A DNA stretch of 64,000 nucleotides from Pasteurella sp049941595 (GTDB lineage: Bacteria > Pseudomonadota > Gammaproteobacteria > Enterobacterales > Pasteurellaceae), in NCBI GenBank assembly GCA_049941595.1, contig JBNFNA010000013.1:1-64000 (forward strand), in the 5' to 3' direction. The position numbers were made by a program, and so were the translations under genes. Shown here piece by piece: positions 53,998 through 62,352 of this stretch. The notes beneath the pieces are model-generated. The model saw only the letters and a program-made list of their open reading frames with translations. It was not told where the DNA came from and ran no database searches. How positions within the stretch are numbered: the stretch's first letter is position 1; the number at the start of each line of letters is the position of its first letter.

Positions 53998-54186
53998 ATG
54001 CTAATCTTAACCCGTAAAGTTGGCGAAAGCTTACTCATCGGCGATGATATTTCTATCACGATTCTGAATATACGTGGCAATCAAGTAAAAATTGGGATCA
54101 AAGCACCGAAAGATGTATCTGTTCATAGAGAGGAGATCTACCAGCGCATTAAACAAGCGATGGATGAACAGAAACAATCTGACTGA
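53998..54186 (+). CDS. csrA: Carbon storage regulator CsrA
   Basis: Dimeric RNA-binding regulator that binds GGA motifs near ribosome sites. The 62 residues begin MLILTRKVGESLLIGDDI and contain the binding-strand residues LTR (near 4-6) and VHREEIYQRI (near 42). Preceded by AGGTGAGGAG. Because this leader itself contains GGA motifs, autoregulation is plausible. manB follows after 26 bases. Confidence 0.97.
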   Translation: MLILTRKVGESLLIGDDISITILNIRGNQVKIGIKAPKDVSVHREEIYQRIKQAMDEQKQSD

Positions 54187-54212
54187 GCTTTATAATAATA
54201 AACGGAGTAGTT

Positions 54213-55577
54213 ATGAGTAAACTGACTTGCTTTAAAGCTTATGATATCCGTGGTCGTTTAGGTGAAGAACTAAATGTTGATATTGTATACCGTATAGGTC
54301 GTGCATTTGGACAATTCTTAAAGCCAACAACAATCATTGTCGGTGGGGATGTTCGTCTAACAAGTAAAGAATTAAAAAGTGCAGTAACAAATGGATTACT
54401 TGATTCAGGTGTTAATGTCATTGATTTAGGCGAAACAGGTACTGAAGAGGTTTACTTCGCAACATCATTTTTGAAAGCGGATGGTGGAATTGAAGTGACC
54501 GCAAGCCATAATCCAATGGATTACAATGGATTAAAATTAGTTCGCGAGGGGTCACGCCCGATTAGTGCGGACACAGGCTTGGCTGATATTCAACGCTTGG
54601 CAGAGGAAAATAACTTTGCTCCAGTGACTCAACGTGGTCAATACAAACAGTTGTCTGTATTGGGTGATTATGTTGAGCATTTGTTATCTTATATTAATTT
54701 AGATAACTTAAAACCAATGAAACTCGTTATCAACTCAGGTAACGGTGCTGCAGGACACGTTATTGATGCAATTGAAGCTCAATTCAAGGCAAGACGTGTG
54801 CCAGTAGAATTTATTAAGATTCATAATAATCCAGATGGGACTTTCCCAAATGGTATTCCGAATCCGATTCTTCCTGAAAATCGTCAAGATACTATTGATG
54901 CCGTGCTTGAGCACAAAGCCGATATGGGTATCGCATTTGATGGTGATTTTGACCGTTGCTTTTTATTTGACGATAAAGGCGGATTTATTGAGGGATACTA
55001 TATTGTAGGTCTGCTGGGCCAAGCATTCTTACAGAAAAATAAGGGTGCGAAGATTATTTATGATCCACGTCTAATTTGGAATACAATTAAGTTAGTGGAA
55101 GACAATGGTGGTGAAGCAGTGATGTCTAAATCGGGTCACTCATTTATTAAAGAAAAAATGCGTGAGGTTGATGCGATTTATGGCGGTGAAATGAGCGCAC
55201 ACCATTATTTCCGTGACTTCTTCTATTGTGATAGTGGAATGATCCCTTGGTTATTAGTGATGGAATTAGTTTGTACAACAGGCAAATCGCTAGGTGAGCT
55301 TGTTGGCAATAGTATCGACACCTATCCATCGCCAGGGGAAATTAACAGTAAATTAGCCGATGCAAAATCTGCTATTGCTCGTGTAAGAGCTGCATACGAA
55401 GCTGATGCAATCAGTGTTAATGATATTGACGGTATCAGTATTGAATATCCAGAATGGCGATTCAATTTACGCAGCTCAAATACCGAGCCTGTTGTGCGTT
55501 TGAATTTAGAAACGCGTGGGGATAAACAGTTAATGGTAGAGAAAACCGACGAAATTTTGTCGTTATTACGTCAGTAA
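54213..55577 (+). CDS. manB: Phosphomannomutase (ManB/CpsG)
   Basis: Interconverts mannose-6-phosphate and mannose-1-phosphate (some members also glucose phosphates), feeding surface sugar synthesis. The 454 residues have the phosphoserine loop TASHNPMDYNGLK near 95-107, the metal loop DGDFDRCFLFD near 245, the sugar loop GGEMSAHHYFRD near 322 and the phosphate loop RSSNTEPVVRLNLET near 423. It lies between csrA and galU, with an uptake-signal hairpin before galU. Sugar preference (Man, Glc or both) cannot be decided. Confidence 0.9.
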   Translation: MSKLTCFKAYDIRGRLGEELNVDIVYRIGRAFGQFLKPTTIIVGGDVRLTSKELKSAVTNGLLDSGVNVIDLGETGTEEVYFATSFLKADGGIEVTASHNPMDYNGLKLVREGSRPISADTGLADIQRLAEENNFAPVTQRGQYKQLSVLGDYVEHLLSYINLDNLKPMKLVINSGNGAAGHVIDAIEAQFKARRVPVEFIKIHNNPDGTFPNGIPNPILPENRQDTIDAVLEHKADMGIAFDGDFDRCFLFDDKGGFIEGYYIVGLLGQAFLQKNKGAKIIYDPRLIWNTIKLVEDNGGEAVMSKSGHSFIKEKMREVDAIYGGEMSAHHYFRDFFYCDSGMIPWLLVMELVCTTGKSLGELVGNSIDTYPSPGEINSKLADAKSAIARVRAAYEADAISVNDIDGISIEYPEWRFNLRSSNTEPVVRLNLETRGDKQLMVEKTDEILSLLRQ

Positions 55578-55591
55578 TTTCGAAGGAAAAG

Positions 55592-55623
55592 GACCGCACT
55601 TAGACTTTACGTTGAGTGCGGTC
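55592..55623 (+). terminator. Uptake-signal inverted pair between manB and galU
   Basis: GACCGCACT and AGTGCGGTC (9 bp, 14-base loop) with a weak T tail; probably partial termination before galU. Confidence 0.6.
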
Positions 55624-55650
55624 ATTTACTTTCAAAAAGAGGTGAACTTA

Positions 55651-56538
55651 ATGAAAGCAATCATTCCAGTAGCAGGCTTAGGGACGCGTATGTTGCCTGC
55701 AACAAAAGCGATTCCAAAAGAAATGTTAACACTTGTGGATAAACCGTTGATTCAATATGTTGTCAATGAATGTGTTGCTGCAGGTATTAAAGAAATCGTA
55801 TTGGTCACCCATTCTTCAAAAAATGCTATTGAGAACCATTTTGATACTTCTTTTGAATTGGAAACAATGCTGGAAAAACGTGTTAAGCGTCAGCTACTTG
55901 ATGAAGTTCGTTCCATTTGCCCAAAAAATGTCACGATTATGCACGTCAGACAGGGCAATGCCAAAGGATTAGGACACGCTGTTTTATGCGGACGTCCGTT
56001 AGTGGGCAATGAGCCTTTTGCGGTCATTTTGCCTGATGTGTTATTAGCAGACTTTTCTGCAAACCAGAACACAGATAACTTATCTGCAATGGTCAAACGT
56101 TTTACAGAAACACAAGTCAGCCAAATTATGGTTGCACCAGTACCGAAAAAAGAGATTAGTAGCTACGGTGTGGTGGATTGTGGCGGTGTGGAAATCACTG
56201 GCGGTGAAAGCACGAAAATCAATAACATCGTGGAAAAACCAAGTGCAGATAAAGCACCATCAAATTTAGCGGTGGTGGGGCGTTACGTTTTCTCTGCGGC
56301 CATTTGGGATTTACTTGAAAGAACCCCAATCGGTGTGGGCGATGAAATCCAATTAACCGATGCAATTGATATGTTAATTGAGAAAGAAACAGTGGAAGCA
56401 TTCCATATGACTGGTAAGTCATTCGATTGCGGCGATAAAATAGGCTATATGCAAGCCTTTGTGGAATACGGTTTGAACCACCCACAACTTGCGGATACTT
56501 TTAAATCCTATTTAAAACAGCTTGTCAAATCGCTATAA
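55651..56538 (+). CDS. galU: UTP--glucose-1-phosphate uridylyltransferase
   Basis: Makes UDP-glucose for lipooligosaccharide and other glycans. The 295-residue protein begins MKAIIPVAGLGTRMLPATKA with the nucleotidyltransferase motif G-x-G-T-R-x-L-P-A-T-K. Later conserved segments are EMLTLVDKPLIQYVVNE, DVLLADF (metal Asp) and IVEKP. ATG 55651 is used (AGAGGTGAA upstream); the longer ORF begins inside the uptake-signal hairpin. With manB it forms a small sugar-nucleotide group. Confidence 0.96.
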   Translation: MKAIIPVAGLGTRMLPATKAIPKEMLTLVDKPLIQYVVNECVAAGIKEIVLVTHSSKNAIENHFDTSFELETMLEKRVKRQLLDEVRSICPKNVTIMHVRQGNAKGLGHAVLCGRPLVGNEPFAVILPDVLLADFSANQNTDNLSAMVKRFTETQVSQIMVAPVPKKEISSYGVVDCGGVEITGGESTKINNIVEKPSADKAPSNLAVVGRYVFSAAIWDLLERTPIGVGDEIQLTDAIDMLIEKETVEAFHMTGKSFDCGDKIGYMQAFVEYGLNHPQLADTFKSYLKQLVKSL

Positions 56539-56547
56539 ATGATTGTC

Positions 56548-56578
56548 TAAGGCGCCTGAAAAGGTGCCTTTCTTTTTT
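56548..56578 (+). terminator. galU terminator
   Basis: AGGCGCC pairs with GGTGCCT (7 bp, one G-T), followed by TTCTTTTTT. Confidence 0.85.
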
Positions 56579-56609
56579 CTTCTCTGATTATTTTCTAAAA
56601 CTGTGATAT

Positions 56610-56633
56610 AGATATCTAGCAATCTCCACGGCT
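56610..56633. promoter_or_regulatory. Tandem Met boxes upstream of metJ
   Basis: Three adjacent 8-mers (AGATATCT, AGCAATCT, CCACGGCT) match the AGACGTCT Met box at 6, 5 and 5 of 8 positions. MetJ binds tandem 8-base repeats cooperatively, so this fits autoregulation. The third box is the least certain. Confidence 0.55.
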
Positions 56634-56701
56634 AGATTGTTATTTATGAGTTTTTTCATTAAAATACCACATAATTATTAGGCAATTATAGGATCATAAA
56701 A

Positions 56702-57019
56702 ATGGCAGATTGGGATGGCAAATATATTAGCCCTTATGCAGAACACGGAAAAAAAAGTGAGCAAGTAAAGAAAATTACAGTCTCCATTCCGATTAAAGTG
56801 TTAGAAATTTTGACTAATGAGCGCACACGTCGCCAAATTCGCAATTTACGCCACGCAACAAACAGTGAGTTACTTTGTGAGGCATTTCTGCACGCATTTA
56901 CAGGTCAGCCATTGCCTACTGATGAGGATTTATTAAAAGAGCGTCACGATGAGATCCCAGAAGAAGCGAAAAAAGCAATGCGTGAGCTTGGAATCGATCC
57001 TGAAAGTTGGGAATACTAA
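56702..57019 (+). CDS. metJ: Methionine repressor MetJ
   Basis: Ribbon-helix-helix repressor of methionine synthesis and uptake genes, with S-adenosylmethionine as corepressor. The 105 residues closely follow E. coli MetJ: DNA-contacting strand KKITVSIPIKVLEILTNE (residues 23-40), then RTRRQIRNLRHATNSELLCEAFLHAFTGQPLP and the tail ending DPESWEY. Monocistronic; no metB or metL neighbour. Candidate Met boxes lie just upstream. Confidence 0.96.
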   Translation: MADWDGKYISPYAEHGKKSEQVKKITVSIPIKVLEILTNERTRRQIRNLRHATNSELLCEAFLHAFTGQPLPTDEDLLKERHDEIPEEAKKAMRELGIDPESWEY

Positions 57020-57031
57020 GATTAAGTATAA

Positions 57032-57075
57032 AAAAGTGCGGTCAAAATTTTTAAAATTCTGACCGCACTTTTTTA
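57032..57075. terminator. Uptake-signal inverted pair, metJ/deoD terminator
   Basis: AAGTGCGGTC and GACCGCACTT (10 bp) with A-rich and T-rich tails, usable from both strands. Confidence 0.85.
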
Positions 57076-57084
57076 TTGGATCAA

Positions 57085-57801
57085 TTATGCTTTATCGCCG
57101 ATTAATACAGACTCTAATGCAATTTCAATCATTTCGTTGAAGGTTAATTGACGTTCTTCAGCGGTGGTTTGTTCGTGAGTACGAATGTGGTCAGACACAG
57201 TACAGATAGTTAATGCTTTCGCACCAAATTCTGCAGCCACGCCATAGATACCTGCCGCTTCCATTTCCACACCTAAGATGCCGTATTTTTCCATTACATC
57301 GAACATTTCAACATCTGGCGTATAGAATAAATCTGCAGAGAATAAGTTACCTACACGTACGTTCACGCCTTTCTCTTTTGCAGCTTGCACTGCCGCCATT
57401 GTCATATCAAAGTCTGCGATAGCTGCGAAGTCATTGTCTTTGAAACGTGTACGGTTTACTTTAGAGTCAGTACACGCCCCAACGCCGATTACGACATCAC
57501 GTAGTTTCACATCCATACGTACTGCACCACAAGAACCTACACGAATGATTTTTTTCACACCGTATTCGGTAATTAATTCTTTTGCATAGATTGAGCAAGA
57601 CGGAATACCCATACCGTGGCCCATTACTGAAATTTTACGACCTTTATAAGTCCCCGTGTAACCTAACATATTACGAACATTGGTGACTTCTTTCACATCT
57701 TCTAAGAAAGTTTCGGCAATGTATTTTGCACGTAGTGGATCGCCAGGCATTAAAACAACATCTGCAAATGCGCCTGCTGGAGCGTTAATATGTGGAGTCA
57801 T
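57085..57801 (-). CDS. deoD: Purine nucleoside phosphorylase
   Basis: Hexameric PNP that splits purine (deoxy)nucleosides into base and (deoxy)ribose-1-phosphate. The 238 residues have the family features TPHINAPAGAFADVVLMPGDPLRAKYIAE at the start (nucleoside His4, phosphate Arg24), GHGMGIPSCSIYAKEL and the catalytic VSDHIRTHE with Asp204. Downstream of nupC on the same strand, so uptake and cleavage of nucleosides are coupled. Confidence 0.96.
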   Translation of the reverse strand: MTPHINAPAGAFADVVLMPGDPLRAKYIAETFLEDVKEVTNVRNMLGYTGTYKGRKISVMGHGMGIPSCSIYAKELITEYGVKKIIRVGSCGAVRMDVKLRDVVIGVGACTDSKVNRTRFKDNDFAAIADFDMTMAAVQAAKEKGVNVRVGNLFSADLFYTPDVEMFDVMEKYGILGVEMEAAGIYGVAAEFGAKALTICTVSDHIRTHEQTTAEERQLTFNEMIEIALESVLIGDKA

Positions 57802-57854
57802 AATTTTTCCTCTTAGTTAAATTGACGATAGCGGTTTGATTGCTTATCAGGTGA

Positions 57855-58017
57855 AGCTAAAGTCCTACTTTAGCTTATATTCATAAAGTCTAGGCTTTAT
57901 TTATATCTCATTGAGATAATGCAAAGCCACTTTAATTTTGTTGTGGGGAGGCTTTATCGTATGCAAACGTTTTCGCTCCCCCAAGATGACAACACCACGA
58001 ACAATGTCGTGGTGTTG
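57855..58017 (-). repeat. Hairpins between nupC and deoD
   Basis: The 249-base gap contains three inverted repeats: CAACACCACGA/TCGTGGTGTTG (57990-58017, 11 bp), AGCTAAAGT/ACTTTAGCT (57855-57875) and ATAAAG/CTTTAT between them (about 57882-57899). None has a minus-strand T run. They probably process or stabilise the nupC-deoD transcript. Confidence 0.6.
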
Positions 58018-58050
58018 ATTAAAAAATTCTACTAAATGATACCGCACTTT

Positions 58051-59328
58051 TTAGCTTAATGCGACACCACCTAAACCGATGAATAAACCTGCGATTGTCG
58101 CACTCATTAAGTTAGCTAATGAACCTGCGATAACTGCTTTGATACCTAAACGTGCGATATCACCACGACGGTTTGGTGCTAATGCACCTAAGCCACCGAT
58201 TAAGATTGCGATTGAGCTGAAGTTAGCGAAACCACAAAGTGCGAAAGTGATGATAGCTTGTGTTTTATCCGTTAATTGGGTCATATTTGCATCAGCAGCT
58301 GCTGCTTTTAAGTAAGCGGTGAAGTCTAAGTAACCAACGAATTCGTTCACCGCTAATTTAGTACCGATCATACGACCTGCGATTTCAGCTTGGCTCCAAT
58401 CTACACCGATAACCCAAGCAAGAGGTTTGAAGATCCAACCTAAAATTAAGCCAAGTGATAACTCTGGCATATTGAACCAGCCACCGATACCACCAAGGAT
58501 ACCGTTGATTAATGCGATTAATGCAACGAAAGCGATTAACATTGCACCTACGTTAAGTGCTAAGTTCATACCTGATGACGCACCGCCTGCTGCTGCATCA
58601 AGGATGTTTGCTGGTTTTTCTAAATCTACTTTTTCTAAATCATCATTGAATTTTTCAGTTTGTGGATAAAGAATTTTCGCAAATAATAAACCTGCAGGTG
58701 CCGCCATAAATGATGCTGCGATTAAGTAAGGAAGTGGAACGCCCATACCTGCGTAACCGGCCATTACAGAACCTGCGATTGAAGCTAAACCACCACACAT
58801 AATTGCGAATAATTCAGATTCAGTCATTTTGCTGATATAAGGTTTTACGACTAATGGCGCTTCAGTTTGACCAACGAAGATGTTTGCTGCAGCAGACATT
58901 GATTCTGATCTTGAAGTACCTAATAAAGTTTGTAAACCACCACCGATGATTTTGATGATCCATTGCATAATACCGATGTAGTATAAAACCGAGATTAATG
59001 CGGAGAAGAACACGATGATTGGTAATACGCGTAACGCGAAGACGAAGCCGCCACCGCCAAATACTTCAAACATTTTGTCGCTGACTAAGCCACCGAATAA
59101 GAAGCTGATACCTTCGTTACCGTAAGAGATGACTTTACTGATACCATCAGAAAGCCAAAGTAATGCATCGCGACCAACTGGTACATATAAAATTAATGCG
59201 CCAATTGCAATTTGAATACCCAATGCACCAAATACAGTGCGTAAATTGATGGCTTTGCGATTATTAGAAAGCAAGAACGCAATGGCTAATAATACAACAA
59301 TACCGAGAATACTGATTAATGTACCCAT
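58051..59328 (-). CDS. nupC: Concentrative nucleoside transporter (NupC family)
   Basis: Proton- or sodium-driven nucleoside importer of the inner membrane. The 425-residue protein has about ten helices with CNT signatures: GGGFVFALRVLPIIVFFSAL near 92, GQTEAPLVVKPYISKMTESELFAIMCGGLASIAGSVMAGY near 153, and NEFVGYLDF plus CGFANFSSIAILIGGLGALAP near 365. First gene with deoD behind it. The upstream 240 bases hold no clear CRP/CytR site on inspection. Confidence 0.93.
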   Translation of the reverse strand: MGTLISILGIVVLLAIAFLLSNNRKAINLRTVFGALGIQIAIGALILYVPVGRDALLWLSDGISKVISYGNEGISFLFGGLVSDKMFEVFGGGGFVFALRVLPIIVFFSALISVLYYIGIMQWIIKIIGGGLQTLLGTSRSESMSAAANIFVGQTEAPLVVKPYISKMTESELFAIMCGGLASIAGSVMAGYAGMGVPLPYLIAASFMAAPAGLLFAKILYPQTEKFNDDLEKVDLEKPANILDAAAGGASSGMNLALNVGAMLIAFVALIALINGILGGIGGWFNMPELSLGLILGWIFKPLAWVIGVDWSQAEIAGRMIGTKLAVNEFVGYLDFTAYLKAAAADANMTQLTDKTQAIITFALCGFANFSSIAILIGGLGALAPNRRGDIARLGIKAVIAGSLANLMSATIAGLFIGLGGVALS

Positions 59329-59567
59329 AGTTGTAAAGTCCTTTACTTAAATTAAATGAAGAAATGAATAATGGTTGCTCATTTTACTTGTTTTCACAGT
59401 AAAAATCTTGTGTTATTCACTCCAAAATTATTAAAAGGTTGTAGATTTTCATCAAAGTGTGATGCCCCTCTCAATTTAAGCGATGACATAAGATATAACA
59501 GAATGTTATTGGGGTAGAATAGCTTTTCAATTATCATTAAGTGCGGTCAATTTGTTCACAGTTTATT

Positions 59568-60236
59568 ATGCAAAAACGAAATCACGTATTACCTATAACC
59601 CCTTGGGCGGCTAGCAATTTTTGGGCACTAGAAGCCAAATCACTCGCAGTGTTGATTTGTTCATTAGCGGTGTTAGGCATCGGCGAGGGGATGATCTTAC
59701 TGTCAAACTTAGGATCTGCACCTTGGACGGTATTATCTCAAGGTGTCGCTTTGCAGGCGCAAGTCAGTGTCGGCTGGGCGTCTTTTATGATTAGCTGTAT
59801 CGTGATGTTGTTTTGGTTGCCTCTCAGATTACGTCTTGGCTTAGGCACAATACTTAATATTATCGTCATCGCCCTCTTTCTTGGGCTAACTGCAGAATTT
59901 ATGCCAAAACCAACCGCACTTTCAACGCGTTATATTTATCTCATTGTTGGCATTTTACTGTTTGGCGTAGGCTCTGCTTTTTATTTAACCTGTCATCAAG
60001 GGGCTGGTCCGAGAGATGGATTAATGGTGGGATTCTGCCAACGTTTTCATTTAAAAGTCGGCATTGTCCGCACCATTATGGAAGTGACTGTTTGCTCACT
60101 TGGCTTCTTTTTAGGCGGTACGCTTGGCGTAGGTACCGTCCTCTTTGCGATCAGTATCGGTTGGGTGGTGCAAATGACGTTAACGCTGTTAATCAAGTTG
60201 CCACATACGTCGTACAAACGGGATCGCCTGCATTAA
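59568..60236 (+). CDS. YczE-like membrane protein
   Basis: Predicted six-helix inner-membrane protein of the YczE/YyaS family, 222 residues, function unknown. Typical segments include LGIGEGMILLSNLGSAPWTVLSQG near 33, the loop HQGAGPRDGLMVGF and GGTLGVGTVLFAISIGWVVQ near the end. ATG 59568 is preferred; a GTG at 59541 inside an uptake signal gives nine extra residues. The last 48 bases overlap the convergent glycosyltransferase gene. Confidence 0.8.
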   Translation: MQKRNHVLPITPWAASNFWALEAKSLAVLICSLAVLGIGEGMILLSNLGSAPWTVLSQGVALQAQVSVGWASFMISCIVMLFWLPLRLRLGLGTILNIIVIALFLGLTAEFMPKPTALSTRYIYLIVGILLFGVGSAFYLTCHQGAGPRDGLMVGFCQRFHLKVGIVRTIMEVTVCSLGFFLGGTLGVGTVLFAISIGWVVQMTLTLLIKLPHTSYKRDRLH

Positions 60237-61226
60237 TACTTTTGGTATTTCAATTAAGCTTAAATCCATTTGACGAGATTTATCCGCTGTTTGTGGCGAG
60301 AATGCTAAATGTTTCTCTGGATCGTTAATAGGTTGCCAACGTAATGGGGTCGCAGAACGACGGCTCGGATAAAAACCAATCGTAGGGATATTTAATGCGG
60401 CACTTAAATGTAATGGCCCTGTCGACCCTGCAATAAATACATTTGCACAGGCGAGAGAATGCGAAAAATCCACAAGCCCATCATTTTTATCATAAACCAC
60501 TACATTCGGATTGTTCACAAGTTGCGCTAATGCTTGTGCTTTTTCACTTTCATTTGGCCCCGCTGTAAGCACCACTTGGCAATCAAATTGTGCCAATAAT
60601 CCCGAAATTAATTCCGCATATTGTTCAAGGGATAAGTTAGTGGCAGAACCCCCCGATCCGCTATGCACAAAGATCCATTTTTTCTCTAAAGACAAGCCTA
60701 GAAGGTGACTTAATTTTTCACGTTGATTTTGCACTACACTTGGTTCAAAAGTGAAATAAGGCGCTTTCGGTTCAACAATCGCAATATGGTTTTTCTGCAA
60801 AAAGGCACGAGCAAGATCCAAATTGTATTCAAATTCCGGCTTTAAAGATTTTGAACGACGTTGCGTGACGCGATGATTGTATAAAAACTGAATCAGCTTT
60901 GTTGCTGGTGCTAAACGAAACGGAATTTTCGCTTTCCATACTAATAACGCATTGTATTTATCTGAGAAAAAGTTAATGGAAGCATCAAACTTAGCAGCTT
61001 TTACGGCCTCTAGCGTCGTAAGTTGTGCTGATTTATCCGCATTTTTGCCGGCATCAATAATCACATCATCAATGTAAGGGCAAAGTCGAGCTAAATCCGC
61101 AGTATATTTCGGCACAAGGGCGGTCAGTTTTAGCGCAGGATGGGATTGCTTTAACATAGCAAATGCCGGCCAAGCTAACATAAAATCGCCTAATTTATCG
61201 TTACGAACAACTAACAGTTTTTGCAT
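60189..61226 (-). CDS. Glycosyltransferase family 9 (heptosyltransferase-like)
   Basis: GT-B fold enzyme of the ADP-heptose:LPS heptosyltransferase family, acting on the lipooligosaccharide core at the cytoplasmic face. The 345-residue protein has the N-terminal LLVVRNDKLGDFMLAWPAFAMLKQ (acceptor side), IFVHSGSGG near 190 and the ADP-sugar binding segment VFIAGSTGPLHLSAALNIPTIGFYP near 263-290. Resembles WaaQ/OpsX-like members; donor and acceptor are not decided by sequence. Monocistronic. Confidence 0.82.
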   Translation of the reverse strand: MQKLLVVRNDKLGDFMLAWPAFAMLKQSHPALKLTALVPKYTADLARLCPYIDDVIIDAGKNADKSAQLTTLEAVKAAKFDASINFFSDKYNALLVWKAKIPFRLAPATKLIQFLYNHRVTQRRSKSLKPEFEYNLDLARAFLQKNHIAIVEPKAPYFTFEPSVVQNQREKLSHLLGLSLEKKWIFVHSGSGGSATNLSLEQYAELISGLLAQFDCQVVLTAGPNESEKAQALAQLVNNPNVVVYDKNDGLVDFSHSLACANVFIAGSTGPLHLSAALNIPTIGFYPSRRSATPLRWQPINDPEKHLAFSPQTADKSRQMDLSLIEIPKVLMQAIPFVRRMWQLD

Positions 61227-61356
61227 TTTTTATTCTCAAATAATGTGTAAATTTTGGCATATTCTACTCTTTTTCCTCACAAAATTTAATTGAAAAATCG
61301 ACCGCACTTTGTCTTTGTAAATATGTGGGAATTTTAGTGATAAACCCGGTTATTTC

Positions 61357-61384
61357 TTGATTTTTTCTGGGAAAAGAGTATAAT
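61357..61384 (+). promoter_or_regulatory. Promoter of the rpsP operon
   Basis: TTGATT, 16-base spacer, TATAAT (61379-61384). Strong sigma-70 match, starting near 61391 and leaving a 100-base leader. Confidence 0.75.
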
Positions 61385-61427
61385 CCACAGGCTTTTTGTC
61401 TATATATACAGAGAAAAAAGTAAGTTT

Positions 61428-61470
61428 AACTCTCAAGATAACTTCGATAATTGAGAGTTTTCTTTTTGTA
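61428..61470 (+). promoter_or_regulatory. Leader hairpin before rpsP
   Basis: AACTCTCAA pairs perfectly with TTGAGAGTT (9 bp, 14-base loop), followed by TTCTTTTTG. It lies inside the 5' leader between promoter and rpsP, so it looks like an attenuator rather than an end-of-gene terminator. Confidence 0.6.
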
Positions 61471-61492
61471 ATCAAACATTTAGAGGAAGGTT

Positions 61493-61741
61493 ATGGTAAC
61501 CATTCGTTTATCTCGTGGCGGAGCTAAAAAACGCCCATTCTATCAAATCGTTGTTGCTGACAGCCGTTCGCCACGTGACGGTCGCTTCATCGAGCGCGTT
61601 GGCTTTTTCAACCCATTAGCAACTGGTAATGCTGAGCGTTTACGCTTAGATTTAGACCGTGTTAATGCATGGTTAGAAAAAGGTGCATCTTTATCTGATC
61701 GCGTTGAAAGCTTAGTTAAAGAAGTGAAAAAAGCAGCTTAA
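61493..61741 (+). CDS. rpsP: 30S ribosomal protein S16
   Basis: Small-subunit assembly protein, 82 residues, starting MVTIRLSRGGAKKRPFYQIV with the conserved SRSPRDGRFIERVGFFNP block. GAGGAAGG ribosome site. First gene of rpsP-rimM-trmD-rplS, the usual order. Confidence 0.97.
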   Translation: MVTIRLSRGGAKKRPFYQIVVADSRSPRDGRFIERVGFFNPLATGNAERLRLDLDRVNAWLEKGASLSDRVESLVKEVKKAA

Positions 61742-61771
61742 TTTGCTTTTATAGAGAGATAGGTGATGAAT

Positions 61772-62299
61772 ATGGAACAGCAAAGAATTGAAGTAGTTGG
61801 CAAATTAGGCTCAACTTATGGCATTCGTGGTTGGTTACGTATTTATTCATCAACAGAATATGCTGAAAGCATTTTTGATTACCAACCTTGGTTTTTAAAA
61901 ATCAAAGGTCAATGGCAACCAACTGAATTAGAAAGCTGGCGTTATCACAATAACGATTTGATCGTTAAATTAAAAGGTGTGGACGACAGAGAAGCTGCGC
62001 AAACATTGGCAAATATTGAAATTGGTGTGGATTTAGCAGTTTTCCCAGCGCTAGAAGAAGGTGATTATTACTGGCACGATTTGATCGGCTGTAATGTTGT
62101 AAACCTTGAAGGCTACGCAATGGGCACAGTAACCGAAATGATGGAAACTGGTTCTAATGATGTATTAGTTGTGCGCGCAAATGCCAAAGATGCTTTCGGA
62201 AAACAAGAGCGGTTAATTCCGTTTTTGTATGAACAAGTAGTTAAAAGAGTGGATCTCACCACAAAGACTATTGAAGTGGATTGGGACGCTGGTTTCTAA
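61772..62299 (+). CDS. rimM: 16S rRNA processing protein RimM
   Basis: Assembly factor that binds S19 and matures the 30S head. The 175-residue form has the N-terminal barrel (VVGKLGSTYGIRGWLRIYSST) and the C-terminal PRC-barrel (GDYYWHDLIGCNVVN, METGSNDVLVV, ERLIPFLYEQVVKRVDL). Three starts are possible: GTG 61763, ATG 61766 and ATG 61772. I use ATG 61772 because the AGG at 61761 is then at normal distance and the N-terminus MEQQRIEVVG matches close relatives as I recall them. Confidence 0.94.
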   Translation: MEQQRIEVVGKLGSTYGIRGWLRIYSSTEYAESIFDYQPWFLKIKGQWQPTELESWRYHNNDLIVKLKGVDDREAAQTLANIEIGVDLAVFPALEEGDYYWHDLIGCNVVNLEGYAMGTVTEMMETGSNDVLVVRANAKDAFGKQERLIPFLYEQVVKRVDLTTKTIEVDWDAGF

Positions 62300-62352
62300 C
62301 CTCAGGTATGCTGGTTAGCTTGAGTTGTAGCATTTTGATGTAAGGATAATTT

